A stretch of 64,000 bases of DNA from Ferribacterium limneticum. Its GTDB lineage: Bacteria; Pseudomonadota; Gammaproteobacteria; Burkholderiales; Rhodocyclaceae. The DNA is taken from the NCBI RefSeq assembly GCF_020510625.1, contig NZ_CP075191.1, positions 2,850,001 through 2,914,000 on the forward strand. Direction: 5' to 3'. A program made the position numbers and the translations under genes. Numbering within the stretch: position 1 is the first letter of the stretch; the number at the start of each line of letters is the position of its first letter. The notes under the pieces were generated by a model. The model worked only from the letters and a program-made list of their open reading frames with translations, did not search any database and was not told the DNA's origin. This document shows, piece after piece, positions 35,341 to 43,367 of the stretch.

Positions 35341-35594
35341 GTCCTGCCCACGAAGCCCGCCTGCCCCTCGCCTTCATCCCGCCCGGCAGCGAAGTCCGCC
35401 TTACTGCGCTGGGCGACGAAATCGACCCGCTCCAGCGCGAACAGCTGACGGCCTACGGTCTGGCCGAGAATCGGCCGATCCGGGTACTGCAGCAACGGCC
35501 GATGACCGTCATTCTTGCCGACGAAGTGGAACTAGCGCTCGAACATGCGGTCGCACGACATATCTGGGTAGAAAAGCTGGCCGTCGACGCCTAG
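35337..35594 (+). CDS. feoA: FeoA family protein
   Basis: 85 aa. SH3-like FeoA domain, which in Feo systems assists FeoB. Seen: IPPGSEVRLTALGDE, ERLTAYGLAENRPIRVLQQRP and ILADEVELALEHAVARHIWV, typical of the FeoA fold (L.G...R.G...G....V....P........l....A..I.V). Overlaps the feoB stop by 4 bases (ATGA). The feoB-feoA order is the reverse of the E. coli feoAB order. No feoC was seen. Confidence 0.85.
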   Translation: MSPAHEARLPLAFIPPGSEVRLTALGDEIDPLQREQLTAYGLAENRPIRVLQQRPMTVILADEVELALEHAVARHIWVEKLAVDA

Positions 35595-35609
35595 AATGGG
35601 CGCTCAGGC

Positions 35610-35636
35610 AAGCCAGCCGATTTTCGCCAGCCAGCC
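35610..35636 (+). promoter_or_regulatory. Paired GCCAGC boxes before the bacterioferritin genes
   Basis: AAGCCAGCCG (35610-35619) and GCCAGCCAGCC (35626-35636), 16 bases apart, about 30-57 bases before the first bacterioferritin ATG. Confidence 0.45.
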
Positions 35637-35666
35637 TCCCGATTCCCACGACCTCCGGAGAACGCC

Positions 35667-36152
35667 ATGAAGGGCGACAAGAAAATCATCGATATCCTGA
35701 ACGACCTGCTGACTGGCGAACTGACCGCCGTCGATCAATACCTGATCCACGGTGAGATGTATGCCGACATGGGCCTGACCCAGCTGGCCGAGAAATCCAT
35801 CCACGAATCCGATCACGAGCGCCAGCATGCCCGCGCGCTGATCCAGCGCATCCTCTTCCTGGAAGGCAAGCCCGATCTTTCCAAGCGCCATGTCATGAAG
35901 ATCGGAAAAACCGTGCCGGACATGATCAAGGCCGACCTGGCGGTTGAATACTCGGTAGACGGCGATCTCAAAAAAGCCATGGCCGCCTGCGAAAAGGCCC
36001 AGGATTACGTCAGCCGCGACATGCTTGGTGTCCAACTCGAAGACACCGAAATGGACCACGCCTACTTCCTCGAAAAGCAGATCAGGCTGATTGAGCTGGT
36101 CGGTCTGCAAAACTACCTGCAGAGCCAGATGGGCTCCGGCAGCCCGGCCTAA
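35667..36152 (+). CDS. bfr: Bacterioferritin, ferroxidase-competent subunit
   Basis: 161 aa bacterioferritin. The ferroxidase ligands are intact (Glu18, Tyr25, Glu51, His54, Glu94, Glu128, His131 by family alignment). Met52, the axial heme ligand of E. coli Bfr, is replaced by Arg (HERQH). Such subunits (beta-type) form heteropolymers with a partner that carries the heme ligand. The partner gene follows 9 bases downstream. CCGGAGAACGCC before the ATG is a good ribosome binding site. Confidence 0.93.
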   Translation: MKGDKKIIDILNDLLTGELTAVDQYLIHGEMYADMGLTQLAEKSIHESDHERQHARALIQRILFLEGKPDLSKRHVMKIGKTVPDMIKADLAVEYSVDGDLKKAMAACEKAQDYVSRDMLGVQLEDTEMDHAYFLEKQIRLIELVGLQNYLQSQMGSGSPA

Positions 36153-36161
36153 GGAGCAACC

Positions 36162-36644
36162 ATGAAAGGCGACAAGAAAGTCATCGAAGCCCTGAACAAG
36201 GTGCTCAAGAACGAGCTGACCTCGATCAACCAGTATTTCCTGCATGCCCGCATGTTCCGCAACTGGGGCCTGGAAAAGCTCAACGACTACCAGTACAAGC
36301 AGTCGATCCGCGTCATGAAGGAAGCCGACGAAATCATCGAACGCGTCCTTTTCCTCGAAGGCCTGCCCAACCTGCAGAACCTCGGCAAGTTGCTGATCGG
36401 CGAGCATGTGGTCGAATGCCTGCAAGGCGACCTGAAGTACGAACGTGAAATCCAGCATCCGCTGCTGATCGAATCCATCGCCCTGTGCGAGGAGCTACAG
36501 GATTACGTCAGCCGCGACCTGCTCGAAGAACTGCTCGAACATTGCGAAGAAGCCATCGACTGGCTGGAAACCCAGCAAAGCCTGATCGAAAATGTGACCC
36601 TGCCGAATTATCTGCAGGCTCACATGGAGCCGGGCGGCGACTAA
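36162..36644 (+). CDS. bfr: Bacterioferritin, heme-ligand subunit with degenerate ferroxidase site
   Basis: 160 aa bacterioferritin. It keeps the axial heme ligand Met52 (RVMKE) but the ferroxidase residues are altered: position 51 is Val and 54 is Glu instead of Glu and His, and the late His is Ala (EHCEEAIDW). It complements the neighbour, so the pair probably builds a mixed shell with catalytic and heme-binding subunits, as known for Neisseria BfrA/BfrB and Pseudomonas alpha/beta subunits. AAGGAG precedes the ATG. Confidence 0.93.
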   Translation: MKGDKKVIEALNKVLKNELTSINQYFLHARMFRNWGLEKLNDYQYKQSIRVMKEADEIIERVLFLEGLPNLQNLGKLLIGEHVVECLQGDLKYEREIQHPLLIESIALCEELQDYVSRDLLEELLEHCEEAIDWLETQQSLIENVTLPNYLQAHMEPGGD

Positions 36645-36664
36645 TCCCTCACGCCCCCCGTGCC

Positions 36665-36692
36665 AGCCGCAGCGAGTGCTGCGGCTTTTTTT
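36665..36692 (+). terminator. Rho-independent terminator of the bfr pair
   Basis: AGCCGCAG-CGAGTG-CTGCGGCT followed by a T-run, 20 bases after the second bacterioferritin stop. Confidence 0.88.
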
Positions 36693-36701
36693 ACGCCTGA
36701 A

Positions 36702-37775
36702 TCAAGGGCAGGTCGCCGGATCGGTGGCGTAAGCCGCCAGACCGACACTGCGCAAGCGCTCCAGATAGCAAGCGTAGTGGCTTTGCCAGGCAAACGCATG
36801 ATCGTCCGCCAGCAAGCCGGGCAGGTTGGTCAAGTCAATTTCAGCCACCAGCAGGCGCTCCCCACCCGTTGCCTGCAGCAAGCCTTCGACCAGCAGCATG
36901 TCGGAGAGCAGCCAGGCCAGATGCCGCGAACCGCCAAGCAGAGCGGCTGTTTCCTCATGGCTCAAACGGGCCAGCCGTTCGATGGCCGCAGTCAGCTCGG
37001 CGCGCTGAAACCCTGCTCCTTCGCCATTGCCGACAGAAAACTGGCGGACCGCCGGCAATACGCCCCGGCTGACCGGGCGACTAATCGCCGTCATGCTGAC
37101 CGGTTCAGGCAGTGCGCTACCAACCACCTTCAGCTTTTCGGCCAGCAGGTCGCGCGCCATCGCCAGTTCGTCACCGGTCATTGGCTGCAAGCTGCAGGGG
37201 GTTGATTCCGAATTGCGTATTTCCCGACAAAGATGGCGGTGCCAGACCTTCTGGCCCAATGTTTCACCGAATGTTGTCCGCTCCCCGGCTATCTGCAGGC
37301 TGCCGCCGCCGATATCGAGCACATGCGTTGTTTTCAGGGCATCACCCAACAGTTGGCGTGCCCCGAAATAGCCGTAGGCTCCCTCTTTCAACTGGGGAAT
37401 GACCAGAACCGCCACGCCGCTGGCCGACCAGATGCGCTGAAGGATGCTGGCCAGATCGCCGGCGCCCTGATCTATCGCCAGCCGCCAGGCCGAGAAACCG
37501 CCGCCGACACGCTCGCATTCCTTCGAGAAACCTGCCTTCTCCGGCAAATCCTGGAGCGCCGTGATCGTCGGCGCTACCGTCTCTTCCAGGCTACGCCCGG
37601 CCCACAGCGGACCAAGGTAATCGATATCCCCGCGCGCCGTCACGCTACTGTTGTCTGCCCCGGCCCGAATACCGGACGAACCGATATCGAAGGCGACGCG
37701 ACAAGACGACTCAGCCGCAACGGCTGTTGCCAGCAGGGCAAAAACCAGCCCGCCAAGCGTGCGTCGTGTGATCAA
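36702..37775 (-). CDS. Exported Ppx/GppA-like ASKHA protein
   Basis: 357 aa with an N-terminal signal peptide (ITRRTLGGLVFALLATAVAAES). The mature part has the actin-fold motifs FDIGSSGIRAG (phosphate 1, near residue 30) and VLDIGGGSLQIA (phosphate 2, near 155) of the exopolyphosphatase/GppA group, and six or so cysteines. A member of this cytoplasmic nucleotide- or polyphosphate-binding fold carrying a clear export signal is unusual. The 3' neighbour on the same strand (DUF4337) overlaps its start by 4 bases, so they form one operon. Function unproven. Confidence 0.75.
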   Translation of the reverse strand: MITRRTLGGLVFALLATAVAAESSCRVAFDIGSSGIRAGADNSSVTARGDIDYLGPLWAGRSLEETVAPTITALQDLPEKAGFSKECERVGGGFSAWRLAIDQGAGDLASILQRIWSASGVAVLVIPQLKEGAYGYFGARQLLGDALKTTHVLDIGGGSLQIAGERTTFGETLGQKVWHRHLCREIRNSESTPCSLQPMTGDELAMARDLLAEKLKVVGSALPEPVSMTAISRPVSRGVLPAVRQFSVGNGEGAGFQRAELTAAIERLARLSHEETAALLGGSRHLAWLLSDMLLVEGLLQATGGERLLVAEIDLTNLPGLLADDHAFAWQSHYACYLERLRSVGLAAYATDPATCP

Positions 37776-38347
37776 AGGTGGAGATATCCCATCACACCAG
37801 CCACCAGCCCAAGACCCGTTGCCCCCAAAACACCGGCCAGCAGCCAGCGCTTTCGCGTCAGCAGGGTGATCGCCGCCAAGGCGATGGCAATTTGCAGCAA
37901 GGTCGTGGCCAGCGCCCAGCGCTCATGCACATGCATTTCCGCCTCGCTCTTGTGATCAGCTTCCTTGGCCGCCGCCTCAAGCTTGTCGGCCTCGGCCTTG
38001 ATTTCTTCCTTTTCCTTCTTGTAGCGCTCGACGGCTTCCTTGAACTTTTCCTGCGCCTCGCCCGTCGTCAGCGTGACCGACAACTCGGCCAGATTCTGCT
38101 TGTTGCTCTTGGCCTGGTAGTAATTCCATTGGTTCGAAGCCGAGGTTTTCTGAATGGCCGCCTCGTTCTTGTAGAGCAGTGCCGCATTCTGCGAATGGCC
38201 ACCCATGTAGCCAAAAATGGCGCCGACCGTTGACAGGATGGCTGTCAAGACAGCCAGACGCGATGTGAAACTGTCGCCGCCATGCTGGGCAACATGCTCG
38301 ACCTCATGATCGTGCGGACCATGGACGTGAAAACCGTGTCCTGACAT
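37772..38347 (-). CDS. DUF4337 family membrane protein
   Basis: 191 aa from ATG 38347, which has AAGGAG six bases upstream; the longer upstream frame runs into the promoter region and is rejected. His-rich start (GHGFHVHGPHDHEVEHVAQHGG), one membrane helix near residue 35 (LAVLTAILSTVGAIFG), a long charged coiled coil (KFKEAVERYKKEKEEIKAEAD), and a C-terminal pair of helices (LLQIAIALAAITLL, GLGLVAGVMGYL). This is the DUF4337 architecture. The His-rich tail could bind metal ions. Function unknown. Confidence 0.84.
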   Translation of the reverse strand: MSGHGFHVHGPHDHEVEHVAQHGGDSFTSRLAVLTAILSTVGAIFGYMGGHSQNAALLYKNEAAIQKTSASNQWNYYQAKSNKQNLAELSVTLTTGEAQEKFKEAVERYKKEKEEIKAEADKLEAAAKEADHKSEAEMHVHERWALATTLLQIAIALAAITLLTRKRWLLAGVLGATGLGLVAGVMGYLHL

Positions 38348-38440
38348 TGAATTCTCCTTGTATCTGCGGGGGACCACACAAAGTGGCAGGGCGAATTCTA
38401 GCGCCACCGGCCGAATATTTTCGGGAAAAGCAAAACGCGT

Positions 38441-38485
38441 ATTGACATTCATTCTCATCTACATACAATGAGAACTGTTCTCAAT
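38441..38485 (+). promoter_or_regulatory. bfd promoter with two overlapping Fur boxes
   Basis: -35 TTGACA (38442-38447), 16-base spacer, -10 TACAAT (38464-38469). Fur box 1 (ATTGACATTCATTCTCATC, 38441-38459) matches 14 of 19 and overlaps the -35. Fur box 2 (AATGAGAACTGTTCTCAAT, 38467-38485) matches 16 of 19 and overlaps the -10. Strong iron repression of bfd is inferred. Confidence 0.85.
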
Positions 38486-38510
38486 AGATATCGTTCGTGG
38501 AGTTCCGTTC

Positions 38511-38714
38511 ATGTACGTATGCGTCTGCCAGGCAGTTACCGACCGCCAGATCCGCGAAGCCGCGCAAGATGGCGCTCGCACCCTGAAAGATCTGCGCCGC
38601 GATCTGGGCGTGACCCGCGATTGCGGACGGTGTGCCTCCTGCGCCAGGGAATGTCTGGCCAAGGCCAATCAGGGCGAAGACAAACCGGGCAAGGTCATGC
38701 TCAAGGCAGCCTGA
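38511..38714 (+). CDS. bfd: Bacterioferritin-associated ferredoxin Bfd
   Basis: 67 aa. [2Fe-2S] ferredoxin that reduces the ferric core of bacterioferritin to release iron when cells are iron-starved. The four cluster cysteines are seen as CVC near the N-terminus and CGRCASC near residue 40, with the conserved VTDRQIREA helix between them. The strong Fur-controlled promoter just upstream and the bacterioferritin pair 2 kb away fit this role. Confidence 0.94.
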   Translation: MYVCVCQAVTDRQIREAAQDGARTLKDLRRDLGVTRDCGRCASCARECLAKANQGEDKPGKVMLKAA

Positions 38715-38732
38715 GACAAAGGCACCGAACAA

Positions 38733-38763
38733 AAAAGCGGAAGCTAATTGGCTTCCGCTTTTT
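38733..38763 (+). terminator. Rho-independent terminator of bfd
   Basis: AAGCGGAAGC-TAATT-GGCTTCCGCTT followed by a T-run, about 20 bases after the stop. The A-run on the other side makes it usable by minus-strand transcripts as well. Confidence 0.88.
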
Positions 38764-38862
38764 CGTTTCAACGGGGGTACACCGCCATTTTGGTCCTACC
38801 CCTGATATCAAGGCCCGCCCACTGCATTGCCAGCTGATTCAGCAGATACCGGCCGGCCATGA

Positions 38863-40005
38863 TCACGCCTCGCTGATCAGCGTCCAGTGGTTATCCAGCG
38901 CCATCGGCTTCGGCCAGGGCAGGAAGACTGCCTTGGCGGTCGGGTGCCAGCGCACCAGCCCCAAACCGGTGCCCACCAGCACGCCACCTCCGGGATTCGG
39001 TCCAGACCATTCAGTCAGTGCATAGGCTTCCTGCAGCTCGACAATCGGTACCAGCTTGTCGGGAGCACCCGGATGCCAGAGCTGCGCCAGGCCAACCTGG
39101 TTGCTGGACAGGGCAAAACCACCGTTGTAGGCGGCCGCGATATCGCCCGCGTAGCCCGCGCCATCACTTGCCCGGGTCGGCATCAGCAGTTCGTCGCCAT
39201 CCAGTACGGCAAGAATCGGCGCCGCAGCTCGCCGGGCAGCATCGTCATGCTCGGCCTGCATGGCCACACCGAGGTAAGCACGACCGGTCGTGGAATGGCT
39301 CCAGGCCAGATGTCTGAGGCTAAGTCGGGAATCGTCCACCGTCCATTTGCGCAGGAGCTTTCCATTCGCGCCATCGAGCCTGACCAGCGAGGAATCCATG
39401 CGTTGCAGGTCGAATTTCTTGTCGGTCGGCGTCCGCGGAATGCCGCCATTGGCGATCATCAGATGGCCGTCAGCATCGAGCAGCAACTGGTGCGGCTCCA
39501 TGCCGTGGGTATCCCATTCGTCGATTTTCTTGAGCGATACGCGATCACGTACGCCGATCCTGCCACGGCCGCTCTTGAAATCGGTTTCGGTGGTGTAGAT
39601 CACGTCGCCGCTCAGGCTGGTGATGGCGTGGCCATTCAGGCGCGCGGTGGAGGCATCGTCCTCAAGGCTGATCTGCCGGCTTACTGCACCTTGGGCATCG
39701 ATGCGCATCAGCCAGGCACCGGGACGAACTCCGGTCACCAGCAGGCTGCCATCCGCTTCCGGCAGCAGGCCGTGCGGACGCGTCGGCAACGGAACAGCAT
39801 GGCGAATTTCCAGCTTTTTCTTCTGCCAGTCCGCCGCCAGCACCCCGCCGTAATAGGTATCGCCGGGATTCGGCCCACGCCATGCGGCAGCGATCAATGC
39901 CGAGCGTGCTTCACTCCCGGCGGCGGAAGCAAGCCCGACTTGCGGCAGCACGCCGCAAACCCCGAGCATTTTAAGAAAGTGACGTCTGTTCATAGTCATC
40001 ATCAT
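38863..40005 (-). CDS. DUF1513 family periplasmic beta-propeller protein
   Basis: 380 aa from ATG 40005, chosen because an AAGGA lies nine bases upstream; starts three codons upstream or four downstream are also possible. Export signal near the N-terminus with RRHFLKMLGVCGVLPQVG (Tat-like RR). The rest is a beta-propeller with repeated strands (HGLLPEADGSLLVTG, HQLLLDADGHLMIANGG, GVLVGTGLGLVRWHP). DUF1513 proteins are often encoded with iron transport genes of the EfeO/imelysin type. Here it lies downstream of futA and a TonB receptor. Function unproven. Confidence 0.86.
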   Translation of the reverse strand: MMMTMNRRHFLKMLGVCGVLPQVGLASAAGSEARSALIAAAWRGPNPGDTYYGGVLAADWQKKKLEIRHAVPLPTRPHGLLPEADGSLLVTGVRPGAWLMRIDAQGAVSRQISLEDDASTARLNGHAITSLSGDVIYTTETDFKSGRGRIGVRDRVSLKKIDEWDTHGMEPHQLLLDADGHLMIANGGIPRTPTDKKFDLQRMDSSLVRLDGANGKLLRKWTVDDSRLSLRHLAWSHSTTGRAYLGVAMQAEHDDAARRAAAPILAVLDGDELLMPTRASDGAGYAGDIAAAYNGGFALSSNQVGLAQLWHPGAPDKLVPIVELQEAYALTEWSGPNPGGGVLVGTGLGLVRWHPTAKAVFLPWPKPMALDNHWTLISEA

Positions 40006-40020
40006 TTGATGCATTCCTTC

Positions 40021-41034
40021 TCAGCGATAGCCGGCTCGGTCGAGCAGCTTCTGGGCCGCCACGACGTTCTTGGCCAGGGCACCAATCGGCAGCATGTCGG
40101 CCTTGAACTTGCCCATCGCCTCCAGTGCCGGATTGCCGGTCACCACACTGGACACCACCGGCCATTCATTGTTGCCGTCGGCGAAGTAGCGCTGAGCCTC
40201 ATCGCTGGCCAGGTATTCGAGGAACTTGACTGCTGCTTCGACGTTCTTCGAAGTCTTGACTACGCCGGCACCGGAAATGTTGATATGCGTACCGTGATTC
40301 GCCTGGTTGGGCCAGACGATGCCGACGCGCTCCATCATCCGGCGCTCTTCGACCTTGTCGGAACGGATCAGGCGTGCCAGGTAGTAGGTATTCGACACCG
40401 CCACCCCGCACTCACCCACGGCGACCGACTTGATCTGGTCGGTATCGCCGCCCTTCGGCGCCCTGGCGAAGTTGGCAACGACACCCCTGGCCCACTCCTC
40501 GGTCTTCGCCTCACCATCGTGTGCAATCAGCGAGGCGACCAGAGACAGGTTGTAGGGATGCGACCCCGAACGACTGCAGACCTTACCCTTCAGCTTCGGG
40601 TCAGTCAGCGATTCGTAAGTCGCCACATCCTCGGCCTTGACCGCGCTACGGTTGTAGATGATGACGCGAGCCCGGGTCGAGAAGGCAAACCAGGTTTCTG
40701 TGTGCAGGTGCGCCGGGATGCGGCTTTCCAGCAGCTTCGACCTGACCGGTGCAAACAAGCCCAGCGCATCCGCATTGGCCAGGCGCGCCGCATCGACCGT
40801 GATGAACACATCGGCCGGGCTGTTGCCCCCCTCGTTGCGAATGCGCTCCATCAACTCGTCCTCCTTGCCATCGATCCGGTTGATCTTGATGCCGGTCTGT
40901 CGGGTGAAGTTGTCGTAGAGCTTCTCGTCAGTCTGGTAATGACGGGCGGAATACAGGTTGAGGACTTTCTCCTGCGCCCGCACGCCAACACTCGCCAGCA
41001 CCGCTAGCGCGATCAGGGCCAATTGCTTTTTCAT
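40021..41034 (-). CDS. Fe(III) ABC transporter substrate-binding protein, FutA-like
   Basis: 337 aa with a signal peptide (KKQLALIALAVLASVGVRAQ). Periplasmic Fe(III)-binding protein of the FutA/FbpA class: NLYSARHYQTDEKLYDNF, RIDGKEDELMERIRNEGGNSPADVF and SNTYYLARLIRS, with a row of Tyr residues (YS, HY, TYY) expected to bind ferric iron. No permease or ATPase gene lies next to it in this window, so it must use an unlinked permease or act otherwise. Between the receptor and the DUF1513 gene in one minus-strand unit. Confidence 0.88.
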   Translation of the reverse strand: MKKQLALIALAVLASVGVRAQEKVLNLYSARHYQTDEKLYDNFTRQTGIKINRIDGKEDELMERIRNEGGNSPADVFITVDAARLANADALGLFAPVRSKLLESRIPAHLHTETWFAFSTRARVIIYNRSAVKAEDVATYESLTDPKLKGKVCSRSGSHPYNLSLVASLIAHDGEAKTEEWARGVVANFARAPKGGDTDQIKSVAVGECGVAVSNTYYLARLIRSDKVEERRMMERVGIVWPNQANHGTHINISGAGVVKTSKNVEAAVKFLEYLASDEAQRYFADGNNEWPVVSSVVTGNPALEAMGKFKADMLPIGALAKNVVAAQKLLDRAGYR

Positions 41035-41053
41035 GAACGTGACTCCGTTGCGA

Positions 41054-43231
41054 TCAGAATTTGTACTCGGTGCTCAGAATGAAGCGGCGAGCCTGGCCGG
41101 GCACTGTAAAGGCGCCGTTGTCATACAGGGCGTCGTAATACACTTTGTCGAAAATGTTCTGGACGTTGAACTTGACTGCGTACTTCGGCTGGTCGTAGGA
41201 AATCATGGCATCCCAACGGGTATAGGACGGCACCCAATTCGGATTGAAGGCTGCCGTACCCGTCGGAGCACCGCCGTAACGCTGACTCTTGTACTCCATG
41301 CCGCCACCGATCTTGAAGCCGTAAGGCAGTTGATAGGTGGTCCACAGGTTGAACGTCTTCTTTGGCGTATTGCGCGGCATCTTGCCAATGAAGTTGACGT
41401 TTCCGTTGCTCGGTGCCACTTCAATAATCTCGGCATCGATCAACGACAGGCCGCTGAACACTTCCCAGTTGTCGGTCAGGCGCCCGGCCAGTTCCAGCTC
41501 CAAGCCGTTGGATTCACGTTTTCTCGTCAGGACTGGATTGTTAGCCGCCGTATCGAGATCGGTGTTGCGCTCCCAATCCTTGGTGGCGTGGTATAGCGCC
41601 GCCCGAAATGCGAGATCCCCGCCCAAAAGCAACCATTTCGCCCCCAGCTCGACGACTCGTGAGCGTTCGGCCGGATACTGGCTACCAGAGGATTGGTATA
41701 AGTCAGATGTCGGGCTGAATGAATCACTCCAGCCCAAGTAGTAGTGCTGGGCAGCCGTCGGCTGCCACGACAATCCACTCCGATAGCTATTCTCGCCAAA
41801 ATCACCCTTGAACGACGTTGCCGTGTTGCCTGATACCGAGACGTACTCCGAGCGCATTTCGTCACGGCGCAAGCCTAGCGTCAGTTTCCAGTCTGGCACG
41901 AACTCGAGCGTGTCCTGGACGTAGGCGCTATACGTATCGCCCTTGTAGCTGCTCGGGGGTGCAGAGGTGAACTGTCCCGGCTTGTACAGCGGATTGGTCG
42001 CCGTTCCCAGGTTCCGCAAGGACCAGCGGATCGAGTCTTCGTTGAGATATTCGACGCCAGTCACCAGCTCGTTCTTCATGCCGAACAGCATGAAGTTCGT
42101 GCTCAAGTCGCTCTGCAGCACATAGTTGTCGGTTTCGAACTGGCGGGTCTTGGCCTGCTGCTGTGTGCTGTTCGCGGTCAGCGTATTTTGCCCGGCCACC
42201 GCCCAGTATGAACGCTTGTAATTGGCTGCCCGCAGCACAGTGCGCCACTGGGTATCCGGCGAAATCTTGAACAGGTAATTCATGGTGGAGACATTGGTCT
42301 CGCTGTCATCGAAGTTGGCATCGACACCGTAGTAATTGCCAGCCTTGGCCATCGTTTCATTGGGCCTGCGATTCACGAAGGGGATGCCGTAGTCGGCTCT
42401 ATCCTGCGTTTTGACCCACAAGTGACTCAGCGTTACTTCATGGTTGGTTCCCAAGCCGAAGGAAATGCTCGGTGCGAAGCCCATGCGATGGATTTCCGGC
42501 TCCGTGCCGGTATACGGATTGCTGCGAGCACTACCCTCATCGCGATTCATCACATTGATGCGGAAGGCCGTCGTATCGCCAATCCGCTGGTTCAAATCAG
42601 CCTTGACCTCCTGAAAGCCATCGGTGCCGACACCGACACCCACCTTGTTGATGCCGTACAGCATCGGCGTCTTGCTGACCTGGTTGATCACGCCGCCGGC
42701 CTGACCGCGCCCGAAGAGCATCGCCGCCGCACCGCGCAGCACATCGATCTGCTCCAGATTGAACACTTCGCGGTTGTATTGGGCGGTATCGCGAATGCCG
42801 TCGAGATACATGTCGCCGAAGGTATAGAAACCGCGCAGGTTCATATTGTCGCCAGCCCGCCCGCCTTCGGCCGCATTGAAAGTCAGGCCCGAAACGTTGC
42901 GCAGGGCTTCGCGCAGCGAGTTCGCTTCCTGCTCCTCGATCAGTGCCCGGGTTACCGTGGTGATCGCCTGCGGCACGTCATGCGGATCCTGCACGACCTT
43001 GCCGACGCGGGTCTTGGTGGAGCGGTAGCCATCCGGCTGGTCCTGCGTGGCGGTGACGGTTACCGCCTTCAGGGTCTTGTCATCCTCGGCCCAGGCTGAG
43101 CCACCGATAGTGAATAGTGCCGTGGCAACAGCGGCTGCCACCGGCAGCATTTTGCCGAACGGCAGGGCGACATCAGAGGAAGAAGCAGACGAGGCCTTGC
43201 GCCCCGACATTTTGGCAGTTTTCACAGGCAA
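41054..43231 (-). CDS. TonB-dependent siderophore receptor, Fiu/FhuE-like
   Basis: 725 aa. Signal region (MLPVAAAVATALFTIGGSAWA), TonB box near LKAVTVTAT, a plug domain with DVPQAITTVTRALIEEQ, LREALRNVSGLTFNAAEGG and IDVLRGAAAMLFGRGQAGGVINQVSK, then a 22-strand barrel ending in ILSTEYKF. The plug pattern fits catecholate or hydroxamate siderophore receptors of the Fiu/FhuA type. It depends on TonB/ExbBD encoded elsewhere in this window. A Fur-box-like palindrome (43368-43386) and paired GCCAGC boxes (43256-43281) lie upstream. Confidence 0.92.
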   Translation of the reverse strand: MPVKTAKMSGRKASSASSSDVALPFGKMLPVAAAVATALFTIGGSAWAEDDKTLKAVTVTATQDQPDGYRSTKTRVGKVVQDPHDVPQAITTVTRALIEEQEANSLREALRNVSGLTFNAAEGGRAGDNMNLRGFYTFGDMYLDGIRDTAQYNREVFNLEQIDVLRGAAAMLFGRGQAGGVINQVSKTPMLYGINKVGVGVGTDGFQEVKADLNQRIGDTTAFRINVMNRDEGSARSNPYTGTEPEIHRMGFAPSISFGLGTNHEVTLSHLWVKTQDRADYGIPFVNRRPNETMAKAGNYYGVDANFDDSETNVSTMNYLFKISPDTQWRTVLRAANYKRSYWAVAGQNTLTANSTQQQAKTRQFETDNYVLQSDLSTNFMLFGMKNELVTGVEYLNEDSIRWSLRNLGTATNPLYKPGQFTSAPPSSYKGDTYSAYVQDTLEFVPDWKLTLGLRRDEMRSEYVSVSGNTATSFKGDFGENSYRSGLSWQPTAAQHYYLGWSDSFSPTSDLYQSSGSQYPAERSRVVELGAKWLLLGGDLAFRAALYHATKDWERNTDLDTAANNPVLTRKRESNGLELELAGRLTDNWEVFSGLSLIDAEIIEVAPSNGNVNFIGKMPRNTPKKTFNLWTTYQLPYGFKIGGGMEYKSQRYGGAPTGTAAFNPNWVPSYTRWDAMISYDQPKYAVKFNVQNIFDKVYYDALYDNGAFTVPGQARRFILSTEYKF

Positions 43232-43255
43232 ACCTTTTTGTAGTCAGTCGGTAAT

Positions 43256-43281
43256 GGCTGGCTGGCATAAAGGCTGGCTTG
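43256..43281 (-). promoter_or_regulatory. Paired GCCAGC boxes before the TonB receptor
   Basis: Read on the minus strand: CAAGCCAGCCT (43271-43281) and GCCAGCCAGCC (43256-43266), 15 bases apart, 25-50 bases before the ATG at 43231. Confidence 0.45.
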
Positions 43282-43367
43282 CCGAACGTTGGGTTCGTAT
43301 GCGCGCCAACCCTGGTGAGAGAAAGTCAGGAATCGAATCCTGAACTCACCGGGTTAGCGCAAACGAT

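Noticed and set aside
38887..41007. 706-codon plus-strand ORF opposite DUF1513 and futA
   Set aside because: It is antisense to two well-recognised genes and has no recognisable domain. Long antisense frames are expected in this composition.
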